From NCBI GenBank assembly GCA_037039925.1, contig JAXRKP010000660.1, positions 183,174 through 247,173 on the forward strand: a DNA stretch of 64,000 nucleotides, written 5' to 3'. The translations under genes were made by a program, and so were the position numbers. Of the stretch, positions 10,665 through 23,301 are shown in pieces (position 1 is the first letter of the stretch; each line of letters starts with the position of its first letter). Source of the stretch: Doris montereyensis. Its lineage: Eukaryota; Mollusca; Gastropoda; Nudibranchia; Dorididae. The notes below the pieces were generated by a model that saw only the letters and a program-made list of their open reading frames with translations, did not search any database and was not told the origin of the DNA.

Positions 10665-13600
10665 GCAAACGTTATCATACAAACAAGAACAAGTTACTAC
10701 ACTATGCCGGTGACCACGTTCATTACATGTATAGTTACTACACTATACCAACCACCCATACAAACCACAGCACCGCCTACCAACCACCATTTACGGTTTT
10801 ATACAAACAACACAAGGTTACACTATACCAACCACCATTACATACAAAGTGGTCTTATACCAACCAACATACAAACAACCACACTATACCAAAATTACAT
10901 CAAGTACATACACCTACATACAAACAACACAGTTATACATTTACCATTACATACAAACAACACAAGTACTACACTATACCAACCATTACATACAAAAACA
11001 AGTCAAAGTGCTACACTATACTTACAAGTTACACTATACCAACACCATTACATACAAACAAACAAACACAAACAACACAAGTTACTTACTATACACTATA
11101 CCAACCACCATTACATACAAACATTACATAACGTTACTACACTATACCAACCACCATTACATACACAAGTTACTACACTATACCAACCACCATTTACTAC
11201 ACTATACCACCATTACACAAACAACACAATACCAACCACCATTACATACAAACAACACTATACCTAACCAACCACCATTACATACAAACAACACAAGTTA
11301 CTACACTATACCAACCACCATTACATACAAACAACACAAGTTACTACACTATACCAACCATTACATTACAAGTTGCTACACTATACCAACCACCATTACA
11401 TACAAACAACACAGTTACTACACTATACCAACCACCATTACATACAAACAACACAAGTTACTACAAACAAACAACACACACTATACCAACCACCATTACA
11501 TACAAACAACACAAGTTACTACACTATACCAACCACCATTACATACAAACAACACAAGTTACTACACTATACCAACCACCATTACATACAAACAACACAC
11601 GTTACTACACTATACCAACCACCATTACATACAAACAACACAAGTTACTACACTATACCAACCAATTACATACAAACAACACAAGTTACTACACTATACC
11701 AACCACCATTACATACAAACAACACAAGTTACTACACTATACCAACCACCATTACATACAAACAACACAAGTTACTACACTATACCAACCACCATTACAT
11801 ACAAACAACACAAGTTACTACACTATACCAACCACCATTACATACAAACAACACAAGTTACTACACTATACCAACCACCATTACATACAAACAACACAAG
11901 TTACTACACTATACCAACCACCATTACATACAAACAACACAAGTTACTACACTATACCAACCACCATTACATACAAACAACACAAGTTACTACACTATAC
12001 CACCATTACATACAAACAACACAAGTTAACACTATACCACCATTACATACAAACAACACAAGTTACTACACTATACCACCATTACATACAAACAACACAA
12101 GTTACTACACTATACCACCATTACATACAAACAACACAAGTTACTACACTATACCAACCATTACATTACAAACAACACAAGTTACTACACTATACCACCA
12201 TTACATACAAACAACACAAGTTACTACTATACCACCATTACATACAAACAACACAAGTTACTACACTATACCAACCACCATTACATACAAACAACACAAG
12301 TTACTACACTATACCAACCACCATTACATACAAACAACACAAGTTACTACACTATACCAACCATTACATACAAACAACACAAGTTACTACACTATACCAA
12401 CCATTACATACAAACAACACAAGTTACTACACTATACCAACCATTACATACAAACAACACAAGTTACTACACTATACCAACCACCATTACATACAAACAA
12501 CACAAGTTACTACACTATACCAACCACCATTACATACAAACAACACACGTTACTACACTATACCAACCACCATTACATACAAAAACACAAGTTACTACAC
12601 TATACCAACCACCATTACATACAAACAATACACGTTACTACACTATACCAACCACCATTACATACAAACAACACAAGTTACTACACTATACCAACCACCA
12701 TTACATACAAACAACACAAGTTACTACCAACCACCATTACATACAAACAACACAAGTTACTACACTATACCAACCAAACATACAAACAAACACGTTACTA
12801 CACTATACCAACCACCATTACATACAAACAACACAAGTTACTACACTATACCAACCACCATTACATACAAACAACACAAGTTACTACACTATACCAACCA
12901 CCATTACATACAAACAACACACGTTACTACACTATACCAACCACCATTACATACAAACAACACAAGTTACTACACTATACCAACCACCATTACATACAAA
13001 CAACACAAGTTACTACACTATACCAACAAACACCATTACATACAAACAACATTACATACAAACAACACGTTACTACACTATACCACCATTACATACAAAC
13101 AACACAAGTTACTACACTATAAACCACCATTACATACAAACAACACAAGTTACTACACTATACCAACCACCATTACATACAAACAACACAAGTTACTACA
13201 CTATACCAACCACCATTACATACAAACAACACAAGTTACTACACTATACCAACCACCATTACATACAAACAACACAAGTTACTACACTATACCAACCACC
13301 ATTACATACAAACAACACAAGTTACTACACTATACCAACCACCATTACTATACACTATACCAACCACCATTACATACAAACAACACAAGTTACTACACTA
13401 TACCAACCACCATTACATACAAACAACACAAGTTACTACACTATACCAACCATTACATACAAACAACACAAGTTACTACACTATACCAACCACCATTACA
13501 TACAAACAACACAAGTTACTACACTATACCAACCACCATTACATACAAACAACACACGTTACTACACTATACCAACCACCATTACATACAAACAACACAA

Positions 13601-14400
13601 GTTACTACACTATACCAACAAATTACATACAAACACACATACTACTATACCAACCACCATTACATACAAACAACACAAGTTACTACACTATACCAACCAC
13701 CATTACATACAAACAACACAAGTTACTACACTATACCAACCACAATTACATACAAACAACACACGTTACTTACTATACCAAACATTACATACAAACAACA
13801 CGTTACTACACTATACCAACCACAATTACATACAAACAACACAAGTTACTACACTATACCAACCACCATTACATACAAACAACACAAGTTACTACACTAT
13901 ACCAACATTACATACAAACAACACACGTTACTACACTATACCAACCACCATTACATACAAACAACACAAGTTACTACACTATACCAACCACCATTACATA
14001 CAAACAACACAAGTTACTACACTATACCAACCACCATTACATACAAACAACACAAGTTACTACACTATACCAACCACCATTACATACAAAAACAACACAA
14101 GTTACTACACTATACCAACCACCATTACATACAAACAACACAAGTTACTACACTATACCAACCACCATTACATACAAAAACAACACAGTTACTACACTAT
14201 ACCAACCACCATTACATACAAACAACACAAGTTACTACACTATACCAAAACCATTACATACAAACAACACAAGTTACTACACTATACCAACCACCATTAC
14301 ATACAAACAACACAAGTTACTACACTATACCAACCACCATTACATACAAACAACACAAGTTACTACACTATACCAACCACCATTACATACAAACAAACAA
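10665..14400. repeat. 39-43-bp satellite, right block
   Basis: Same unit family as the left block. It starts irregular (10665-11260), becomes highly regular (11270-14400), and includes local runs of the 39-bp form (about 12000-12240). A variant with CACACG instead of CACAAG is scattered among the units. About 85 copies. Confidence 0.95.
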
Positions 14401-15630
14401 GTTTACACTAAACATTACATACCAACCACCATTACATACAAACAACACAAGTTGCTACACTATACCAAAACTTATAACCATTACATACAAACAACACAAG
14501 TTACTACAAACAACACAAGTTATAAACCAACAATTACATACAAACAATACAAGTTACAACAATACACTATACCAAACCATTAAATACAAACAACACTGGA
14601 ACTACACTATACCAACCATCATTACATACAAACAACAAAAGTTACTACACTATACCAACCACCATTACATACAAACAACACAAGTTACTACACTATACCC
14701 CATTACATACTTAAAATAACACACGTTAAAACTATACCACCATTACATACAAACAACACACGTTACTACACTATAAAATTAGGGTTACTGGAACACTATA
14801 CCAATAACCATTACATACAAACAAACAAGTTACTACACTAGCCCATACAACAACCATTATTATACAAAAAACTTAAAACTACACTATACCAACCAAAATT
14901 ACATAAAACAACACAAGTTGCTAAACTATACCAAACCATTAAAATAAACAACACAAAACTTAAACAACCACCATTCATAAAACAACAAAGTTACTACACT
15001 ATACCAACCAACATACAACAACACAAGTTGGAAAACTTAAAATAAAACAAAAACTTAAAATACCAAATTACATACAAACAAAACTTAAAATTACATACAA
15101 ACAACACAAGTTACTACACTATACCAAAACTTACAAATAAGCACTGGAAAACTTAAAATAAGGGCCGTGGAAAACTACATACAAACAAACAAAGGGCTAC
15201 ACTGGAAAACTTAAAATACAAACAACACAAGGAAAACCAAAAATAAGCCCACAAGGAAACTTAAAATAATACAAACCCAAGTTGTTAAAACTTAAAATAA
15301 CATACAAACCCGGAAGTTGTTACACTATACCAAAACTTACAAAAAATAAGGGCACCCGGAAAACTTAAAATAAGGGCTACACTATACCGGAAAACTTAAA
15401 ATAAGGGAAAACTATACCAAAAACTTAAAATAAGGGCCCTGGAAAACTTAAAATAAGGGCCCCGGAAAAACTTACAAAAAATAAGCCCTGGAAAACTTAA
15501 AATAAGCCCTATAAACATTACATACAAACAAACAAGCCCTATGGAAAACTACAAAAATAAAGGCCACCGGAAAACTTAAAGTAAGGGGCCTAGAAAACTT
15601 AAAGTAAGGGCCCCGGAAATAACAACCAAA
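14400..15630. repeat. Blended zone: satellite mixed with AAAACTTAAAATAAGGGCC units
   Basis: From about 14400 the satellite decays. From 14700 onward words of a second repeat (GGAAAACTTAAAATAAGGGC, about 23 bp) are interleaved with satellite words, often inside a single unit. By 15400-15620 the second repeat dominates. Confidence 0.85.
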
Positions 15631-15639
15631 AAGACAGCA

Positions 15640-15770
15640 AAGCAAAGTCACATCAAGTTTATAATAAAAGTAAAGTTCTTTGAAGGCCCTTACAGGCCCA
15701 TAGATCCGGAGCTTATCCCGGTTTCTATAGCGGGAGCGGAACAAGTGACAATAATCACCTCTGGCCAGGA
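15640..15770 (-). repeat. SINE-1 fragment, 3' part
   Basis: Matches the family seen at 30711, 31800, 47160, 55806 and 60340: AAAGTTCTTTGAAGGCCC, GGAGCTTATCCCGGTTTC, ATAGCGGGAGCGGAAC, GGCCAGGACGCTAGTCTAA. In this orientation the tRNA-like head would be to the right, and it is absent here. Confidence 0.75.
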
Positions 15771-15799
15771 CGCTAGTCTAATAAACAGGAGCTTATTCG

Positions 15800-16080
15800 G
15801 GTCACGACGTTTTCTGGTAGGATTTTACTTGTAAACAGCCAAGGTATCTATAGTTGAACGTGCACAGAGGGATATGATCTGCACACGGGAACCTCATTAC
15901 ATTTTTACCGTCCGCCTCTGATGGGACTAGGTGTAAATCCACCTACCTTCATCCCAAGGGGGAGGGGGAGATTTTACATCGAGAAAATGTTTCAACCTGC
16001 CCGGGATTTGAACTCACGACCTTTTGTTTTGGTTAGTAGGCCAACACCCTTGCCTTTGGACAACCCAATCCCCTAATTCT
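15800..16080 (-). repeat. SINE-2 copy with tRNA-like head
   Basis: Body words TGTAAACAGCCAAGG, TGATCTGCACACGGGA and GATGGGACTAGGTGT recur at 21300, 21960 and 39930. The right end on the minus strand carries a B-box-like AGTTCAAATCCCGG (complement of 16005-16020) and a plausible A-box region. Confidence 0.7.
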
Positions 16081-16317
16081 GTAGGTGATTTGGTGATAAG
16101 AAAATAAGGCAGTTAATCGTCATTTATAATTATGTGAGAAACTTTCAAATTCAGGAAATGATGACTCAAACCCAGGTCTGATGTTTGTTGTTGTTTTGTG
16201 GAGAGGGGGTTCTTTGGGGAGGGAGGGGGTATTGTAATCAGGTTTATCACAGTTGCTCCTCATTGATAGATGTTTCCTCATTTTTTTTCTGGGAATGTTC
16301 AACCATTAAATTCCTCA

Positions 16318-17003
16318 CGTTTTCAGTTGGTACAGGTGTTTGGGGTACAGGTGTGTTTGATTCAATTCCTCACGTTTGTTGGTACCACGTCAGGTGTGTT
16401 TGGTTATTTCAATTCCTCACGTTGTCAGTTGGTACCATGTCAGGTGTTTGGGGTACAGGTGTGTTTATTTCAATTCCTCACGTTTTCAGTTGGTACCACG
16501 TCATGTGTTTGGGGTACACCATTGTGTTTATTTCCTCACATTGCCAGTTGGTATCAGTTGGTACAGGTGTGCTTATTTCAATTCCTCACATTGTCAGTTG
16601 ATACCATTTCAGGGTGAAAATTTTTGGGGTACAGGTGTGGTTATTTCAATTCCTCACGTTGTCAGGGTTGGTATCACGTCAGGTGTTTGGGGTACAGGTG
16701 TGTTTATTTCAATTCCTCACATTGTATGTCGGTACCACGTCAGGTGTTTTGGTATTTCAATTCCTCACGTTTTCAGTTGGTACCACGTCAGGTGTTTGGG
16801 GTACAGGTGTGGTTATTTCAATTCCTCACATTGCCAGTTGGTATCACGTCAGGTGTTTGGGGTACAGGTGTGCTTATTTCAATTCCTCACATTGTCAGTT
16901 GATACCATTTCAGGGTATTTGGGGTACAGGTGTGGTTATTTCAATTCCTCACGTTGTCAGTTGGTATCACGTCAGGTGTTTGGGGTACAGGTGTGCTTAT
17001 TTC
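16318..17003. repeat. ~60-bp minisatellite
   Basis: About eleven copies with landmarks GTGTTTGGGGTACAGGTGTG, ATTTCAATTCCTCAC and CAGTTGGTACCACGTCA. Unit lengths vary by deletion. Confidence 0.9.
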
Positions 17004-17160
17004 GTGCACAGAAAAAACCCATTACGTATAATACATAAAATTAATAATATTTATTGAATAATTTCTTTGAACAGCAAAGAATTTGCACTCACATTTTTTC
17101 TTTATTACAAATGATAATAATTATAACAATAGATAAATAAATAATAGTATGGATATCTAA

Positions 17161-17307
17161 GGAAATCAGATTGAGATGGTAAGTACATGTAAAGAGAAGG
17201 GGCATGGAGTATTATTGGACAGAAAATGTTGCCGATTGAACATACCGTTGACAAGAGGGAGAGGATAAGACCAAAACTATCACATACACAGTGGGGCTCA
17301 TCTACAA
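17161..17307 (+). pseudogene. 3' fragment of LINE-B (same family as 26975-28585)
   Basis: AGATTGAGATGGTAAGTACA, then a GACAGAAAATGTTGCCGATT region and AGGGAGAGGATAAGACCAAA, are close counterparts of 28335-28440. In protein terms this is the RWxxHV ... RGRPK segment found at the C-terminus of such elements. It is 5'-truncated and followed immediately by a minisatellite. Confidence 0.75.
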
Positions 17308-17776
17308 TGGCACAGTATAGAACGAGATCTTGGTCACAACGACACCGTATAGAACGAGATCTTGGTCAGCAACGACACCGTATAGAACGAGATCTTGGTC
17401 ACAACGACACAGTATAGAACGAGATCTTGGTCACAACGACACCGTATAGAACGAGATCTTGGTCACAATGGCACCGTATAGAACGAGATCTTGGTCACAA
17501 CGGCATCGTATAGAACGAGATCTTGGTCACAACGACACCGTATAGAACGAGATCTTGGTCACGACGACACCGTATAGAACGAGATCTTGGTCACAATGGC
17601 ACCGTATAGAACGAGATCTTGGTCACAACGGCATCGTATAGAACGAGATCTTGGTCACAATGGCACCGTATAGAACGAGATCTTGGTCACAACGGAATCA
17701 TATAGAACGAGATCTTGGTCACAACGTCACCGTATAGAACGAGATCTTGGTCACAACGGAATCGTATAGAACGAGT
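17308..17776. repeat. 32-bp minisatellite
   Basis: About fifteen copies of a unit with GTATAGAACGAGATCTTGGT and CACAACGACACC. Units abut directly with no unique spacers. Each contains a BglII-type AGATCT palindrome. Confidence 0.95.
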
Positions 17777-17784
17777 GAGAGTTA

Positions 17785-18290
17785 GTCATCTCGGAATGTG
17801 CACCCGTGTGTCTTTAACTAACTGTGATAGTGGAAGTTCTCGGAATGTGCACCCGTGTGTCTTTAACTAACTGTGATAGTCGAAGTTTTCAGAATGTGCA
17901 CCTGTGTGTCTTTGACTAACTGTGATAGTCAAAGTTCTCAGAATGTGCACCTGTGTGTCTTTAACTAACTGTGATAGTCGAAGTTTTCAGAATGTGCACC
18001 TGTGTGTCTTTGACTAACTGTGATAGTCGAAGTTTTCAGAATGTACACCTGTGTCTTTAACTAACTGTGATAGTCGAAGTTTTCAGAATGTGCACCTGTG
18101 TGTCTTTGACTAACTGTGATAGTCGAAGTTCTCAGAATGTGCACCTGTGTGTCTTTGACTAACTGTGATAGTCGAAGTTCTCAGAATGTGCACCTGTGTG
18201 TCATTGACTAACTGTGATAGTCGAAGTTCTCAGAATGTGCACCTGTGTGTCTTTAACTAACTTTGATGGTCGAAGTTCTCGGAATGTCCG
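17785..18290. repeat. 49-bp minisatellite
   Basis: About ten copies with AGAATGTGCACCTGTGTGTC, TTTGACTAACTGTGATAGTC and GAAGTT. It directly follows the 32-bp array. Confidence 0.95.
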
Positions 18291-18329
18291 GGCAGTGGAC
18301 AGATAAGAACCTGTACGGGGAGTAGATGA

Positions 18330-18560
18330 TCCCGCCCTCCACGAGTCTTCTGCTGCCTTGCAGGCGGGTCTTGGTTTACCAAAGGCTAAGGAAGTTAACC
18401 CTGACAGAAAACAAACTGCTGCCTTGCAGGCCGGTCTTGAATGACCAAAGGCTAAGGGAGTTAACCCTGACAGAAAGTAACAACCTGCTGCCTTGCAGGC
18501 TGGTCTTGAATGACTAAAGGCTAAGGGAGTTAACCCTGACAGAAAATAACAAGGCCTGGT
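18330..18560 (+). repeat. ~63-bp triplicate at the 5' end of LINE-A
   Basis: Three units with CTGCTGCCTTGCAGGC, GGTCTTGAATGACC, AAAGGCTAAGGGAGTTAACC and CTGACAGAAA. The position just upstream of the endonuclease frame suggests repeated 5'-UTR monomers, which in some LINEs carry promoter activity. That role is inference. Confidence 0.75.
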
Positions 18561-18599
18561 AGGGGGCTCAAGGTGGCAGCCCCACCATCTACCTAGGGT

Positions 18600-21010
18600 A
18601 CAGTGGGCTAATCCCTGCTTATTCAAAACAACCTGATTCAGAGAAGTAAAAGAAATATAACTGGCTTTATCTTTGGAAGACGAACTTGGAAACGAACACG
18701 GACTGTGATTTTTGGAACATGGAACGTTAGGGCAATAAATGGAAAAGAGTTAGAATTAGTTGAAGAAATGGAAAAATTCAAAGTAGATATTTTGGCCATT
18801 ACAGAAACAAAGAAAAAGGACAAGGAATAGAAAATGTAGGACCGAATCATATTTTAATCTCCTCAGGAGTATATGTCAAAGATAGAGCTAGAGCAGGAGG
18901 AGGCCTCCTAGTGCATAAAAGGCATGAAAAGCTACTAGAAAGTTGGAAATTTATAAGCCCACGGCTACTAGAGGTAAATATTAAACCAAAAGGACGAAAA
19001 ATTAAATTATTAAAAGCTTATGGACTAAACGAAGACGCAACTAAAGAAGAAAAAGATATCTTCGAAAATGATTTACAAAAAGCTGCAGAGAATCTTAAAT
19101 CCAAACAGGAACTAATGCTTTAGGAGATTTAAACGCTAGAGTAGGCAACAATGTAGAAACGTCAGGAGGAGTGATAAGTAAAGAAGGAGAGACAACAACT
19201 TCTCCAAATGGAGAGAGACTCATAGATTTTTGCCTAAAGAATAACATGAAAATAGCCAACACCTTTTTTCCTCATAGAGATATCCACAAATATACAAGAG
19301 TAAATGAAGACAGGTGTGAAAAGTCAATGATAGACTACATAATAGTTATATAATTCAGATCTATCTGTCTTTCACTGATAAATCTTTTTATCCTAGATTG
19401 ATAAACCTGTTTATTTTCAAGCAAAAGAAATATAACCAGCTTGATCTTTATAGGAAACTTGGAAACAAACACGGACTGTAATGTTTGGAACATGGAACGT
19501 TAGGGCAATAAACGCTAGAGAAAACAGGAGCAAATCAAGTTTATCCAAAAATGATTAAAAACCCAAGGGAGAGGGGCAGACAAACTACTACATGCAATAT
19601 GCCAACAAGCATGGAAGTCAAAACAGGTGCCAGACGACTGGAAAAGGGGAACGGTAGTACCAAAATATTAGAAAGGATCAACTTATGGAATGCTCAAACT
19701 ATAGAGGGATATCACTACTTAGCGTTCCAGGAAAAGTATATGCCAGGATACTGGAAATGAGACTTAGAGAAGAGTAGAGGATCAGATTGAAGAACATCAG
19801 AGTGGATTTAGACCAGGAAGAAGTGTACAAGACCACGTTATTTACAATTAGACAAATAATTAAAAAGATTCCTTGAGAGAAACATTGACTTAAACCTGTG
19901 TTTTATAGACTTAGAAAAGGCATTTGACACTGTGAGGAGGGACAAACTATGGCATTCCTTAAAAGAACACAATGTAGAGCAAAATTTGAAAGAAAGCATT
20001 ACAAGTTTTTACAATAAACCAACATGTGCAGGGAGATTATCTGGAAACGTATCTGCAGAATTTGATGTAGATATAGGAGTAAGACAGGGTTGTGCCCTTA
20101 GTCCTCTTTTGTTTATCACATTTATGGATTCAGTTGCAAAGGCATCCTCAAAAATGAAGAAAATGAATGAAGGAATGTGAAGGCTCAAACCAGTAAATGT
20201 ATCAATGCTTTCATTTGCCGATGATTTAGTTCTGTTTGGAAAATCAGAAAGTGAACTTCAGTCGAATATCAACATTATGAACAATGAACTAAATAAAAGA
20301 GGAATGAGAGTAAATGCAAAGAAAACCAAAACAGTGATAGTACCTAGGGAAGCTAAAACACAAAGTCTTAAATTGGGCATGGAGAATTTAGACAAGTTCA
20401 CAACTATAATTACCTAGGAGTAATGATTAACTCAGAGGGAAAACTAAGAGAAGAAATCAACCAGAGAATACAAAAGGCAAGTGCAATATAATCACCTAGG
20501 AAAGGCATTTGTAGGTAAAGCAAGAATTGTCAACGAAAACCAAAAATGGTAATATACAACACAGTTTATTGTCCTACTCTCCTCTATGGCAGCGAAACTT
20601 GATCTTAGACAGTAGATAATACAGTAGAGTACAGGCAGCTGAAATGAAATAACTAAGAAGAGTAGTAGGGGAAAACTAAAAGAGACAAAATCAGAAACAC
20701 AACAATAAGAGATCAAACCAAAGCAGAAGGCACACAAACTAAGATAGAAACAAATCAATTGAGATGGTTTGGGCATGTAAACAGAATGAATGACAATAGA
20801 ACAAATAAATCAGTATACAGTGTTAAAGCCCAAGGTAAAAGACCAAAAGGTAGACCTCGGAGAAAGTGGCAAGAAGATATAATAAATGGCATTGAAGCAT
20901 AGAAATTTAACTTTTTTGGAAACAGAAAATTTCAGAACAGGGCACCCTGGAGAAAGATCATCTCGGGCATCTGAACCCATACACCGAAATGTGGAACTGA
21001 ACCCCTACAC
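18600..21010 (+). mobile_element. LINE-A: non-LTR retrotransposon with APE endonuclease and RT, broken
   Basis: The endonuclease part begins near 18715 with TWNVRAINGKELELVEEM and DILAITETKKK. It continues through GGGLLVHKRHEKLLESW (18900), LGDLNARVGN after a frameshift (19120) and EKSMIDYIIV (19320). The RT part has HQSGFRPGRSVQDHV (about 19800), CFIDLEKAFDTVRRDKLW (19900), GVRQGCALSPLLF (20070) and FADDLVLFGKSESEL (20205), the FADD box being the catalytic site. The 3' end has RWFGHVNRMN and RPKGRPRRKW (20760-20870). Several frameshifts separate these parts. The EN type and general layout fit RTE-like or related APE-type LINEs, and I do not assign a clade firmly. A second copy of the 5' module lies inside it at about 19428-19505. 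Confidence 0.85.
19428..19505 (+). repeat. Internal duplicate of the LINE-A 5' module
   Basis: This segment matches 18655-18737, including ACTTGGAAACAAACACGGAC and GGAACATGGAACGTTAGGGC. It sits between the endonuclease and RT parts, where the linker region would be expected. Confidence 0.85.
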
Positions 21011-21224
21011 CGAAAGGTAGAATGGGAACTGATAAAGAAAGAAAGACTTTTAGTTAGGCTACTAACCCTAAAGATTTAACAATTTAACAGATTTACTTTT
21101 TCTTTTAAAACATGCGTAACTAACATAATATAATTTCCTTACATGCACAAAGTGTTTATACTAAACCAACAAGGGTCACCTAGTTAGAGAGGTTGGGAAT
21201 AATACAGATTATCTTGTCTTATCG
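21011..21224. other. LINE-A 3' flank and spacer
   Basis: AT-rich; includes the probable 3' untranslated tail of the LINE. No other feature is recognised. Confidence 0.5.
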
Positions 21225-21615
21225 TAAAGTTAAAGGCTTTTTTCTAAGTGTGCTACCCCCTCTCCCCCTCCTCTTGTTCTGGGAGGTGGATCGACACCTA
21301 GTCCCATCGGAGACGGACGATAAAATTGAGGTCCCGTGTGCAGATCACAACACTCTGTGCATGTTAAAGATCCCTTAGCTGTTTACAGGGCGGTCCGGGA
21401 AAAACTGAAACTCCTACCAAAAACATAGTGAGCCGGATAAGCCCCGTTTATTATAGATCAAACCCCGAAATTACCTTAGTTGTGGATGTGGGTAAATATC
21501 AAATCAATTACATGTGCGGACATAACTTTATATCAGCACATGTGATCTCCTTTTATATCGGAGAAGAAGAAGAAGAAGAAGAAGAAGAAGAAGAAGAAGA
21601 AGAAGAAGAAGAAGG
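21225..21615 (+). repeat. SINE-2 copy ending in a GAA tail
   Basis: Words GGTGGATCGACACCTAGTCC, CCATCGGAGACGGACGATAA, CCGTGTGCAGATCACAACA and TTAGCTGTTTACAGGGC are followed by a 3' part ending CTCCTTTTATATCGGAGAAG, which runs straight into (GAA)n at about 21562-21615. The same tail occurs in reverse at 22766-22845. Confidence 0.8.
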
Positions 21616-21659
21616 AGGAGGAGGAGGAGGAGGAGGAGAAAAAGAAGGAGGAAAAGAAT

Positions 21660-21885
21660 GAATAGGAGGACAGGGGGAAGACTAAAAAAATAAATAGGAG
21701 ACGGAGAAGAAGAAAACATAAATAGGAGACGGAGAAGAAGAAAACATAAATAGGAGACGGAGAAGAAGAAAACATAAATAGGAGACGGAGAAGAAGAAAA
21801 CATAAATAGGAGACGGAGAAGAAGAAATCATAAATAGGAGACGGAGAAGAAGAAAACATAAATAGGAGACGGAGAAGAAGATTGT
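21660..21885. repeat. 28-bp minisatellite
   Basis: About eight copies of a unit with AAATAGGAGACGGAGAAGAA and GAAAACAT. It lies right after the GAA tail and contains GGAGACGGAGAAGAAG, so it may have grown from the tail junction. Confidence 0.95.
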
Positions 21886-21899
21886 GATTTGATTTTTTA

Positions 21900-22296
21900 C
21901 TTGATTTTACCCACACCCACAGATAAGGTGACCTCTGGGTTTTTGGTAGGACTGTTATTTTGCCCGGATTGCAATGTAAACAGCTGGGATCTTTATGGTG
22001 CACATAACGTTGTGATCTGCACACGGGACCTCCCTTTTTACCGACTGTCTCCGATGTGACTATGTGTTTCTCAACCTACATGTACCTCGTGGAAAAAAAA
22101 AGGGGGGGGTGGTAATCCGAAAAACTCGAGAAAACTTTTCCAATCTGCCAGGGCACAAATCTACGACCTACTGGTTAAGAGGCTGACACCTTACCTTTAT
22201 GTGGACCATTGTGTCCCCCCCAACGAGAAAAACGAAGAAGAAAAAAGAAGAAGAAGAAGAAGAAGAAGAAGAAGAAGAAGAAGAAGAAGAAGAAGA
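21900..22296 (-). repeat. SINE-2 copy in opposite orientation, then a GAA run
   Basis: Reverse of the copy at 21225: CAATGTAAACAGCTGGGATC, GTGATCTGCACACGGGACCT and CTGTCTCCGATGTGACTA. A tRNA-like head follows at about 22140-22215. A (GAA)n run at 22236-22296 follows the head. The two SINE-2 copies form an inverted pair around the 28-bp array. Confidence 0.75.
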
Positions 22297-22763
22297 AAGG
22301 GGATTGAATGATAAACTCTCAGTAGATCTAACACTCAATAATCTCTATTAATTGTCTCGCACCTTTCCCCCGACATATGATGTTTATATTATACACGTAT
22401 CATGATGTTGCCTACAGTAATTGGTTTTCTGTTGGTGATAGTGGACTGACAGTCATTATTTCATCTACACATACGTTTGGTCCTTATTCCCTCATTCAAT
22501 TAGACGTGCCGGTATTAACCCAAAACATAACGGCAACAGGAAAGGCCACTCCTCTAATGTGTCGTATCGTTCAAAATGAGACGTTTCTTTTCATCCTCCT
22601 GACGCATAGCATTGGCTTTTGACCGAACATTGACCCTCTAAAATATCAGCTGACTTAGATTCTTCTTCGTCGTCTTGACTTATTTTATGTTATTTTACCA
22701 TCATTGAAATGCCTTCGAAATTAAAACCGATCTTGAAATTGATTACGGCAAGGAGAAATATAC

Positions 22764-22765
<2 letters not shown>
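22297..22765. other. Unassigned spacer
   Basis: No gene or repeat family is recognised; the open frame at 22377-22622 has no known domain. Confidence 0.5.
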
Positions 22766-22795
<30 letters not shown>

Positions 22796-22845
22796 TTTTT
22801 CTTCTTCTTCTTCTTCTCCGATATAAAAGGAGATCCCATGTGCGT
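22766..22845 (-). repeat. SINE-2 3' tail, reverse orientation
   Basis: (CTT)n followed by CTTCTCCGATATAAAAGGAG, the exact complement of the tail junction at 21545-21570, then ATCCCATGTGCG. Only the tail is kept. Confidence 0.8.
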
Positions 22846-23301
22846 GTAGTTAAAACTACATTTACGTTAAGATGAGAATAATCAATTTGTTACTAGATCT
22901 ATTATTTTCAAAATACTAAAAATCGTTTCCGCGTTTTCTTGATAGTTTCATTTAGTTGTTAAAAGCACAGTATACGAGCATAATCTTATTATGTTTGTAG
23001 ACTTTACGAGGCCTCAGACTATTAATGAATGTGCTGTGAAATAAAACCATTAAATTTTGTTTTGTCCGGACCACCAGCTGATTATCCCAGACGAAAAATA
23101 GGTCAGTCGCAATGAACCATGGGATCGAACTATCGCGGAAGTAGAGACTTACAATATGGCCGAATGTTAGTAGATCTAGGATTCTATCTAGACTTCTGTC
23201 CAAAAATTGAAATCGCGAAGAAACGATGAAAATACCTTTATTTCGGCTGCGGTGAAAGTTTTAATTCTTCTTATCAACTAGGAGTTCCATCTCCCTTTCT
23301 T
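22846..23301. other. Unassigned sequence upstream of the candidate leader exon
   Basis: No TATA-like or CpG-rich promoter stands out. If 23302-23356 is a leader exon, the receptor promoter should lie here or further left. Confidence 0.4.

Noticed and set aside
17308..17776. Possible CRISPR array (32-bp repeats; also 46240-46925)
   Set aside because: Units abut directly with no unique spacers, there are no cas genes, and the genome is eukaryotic. They are minisatellites.
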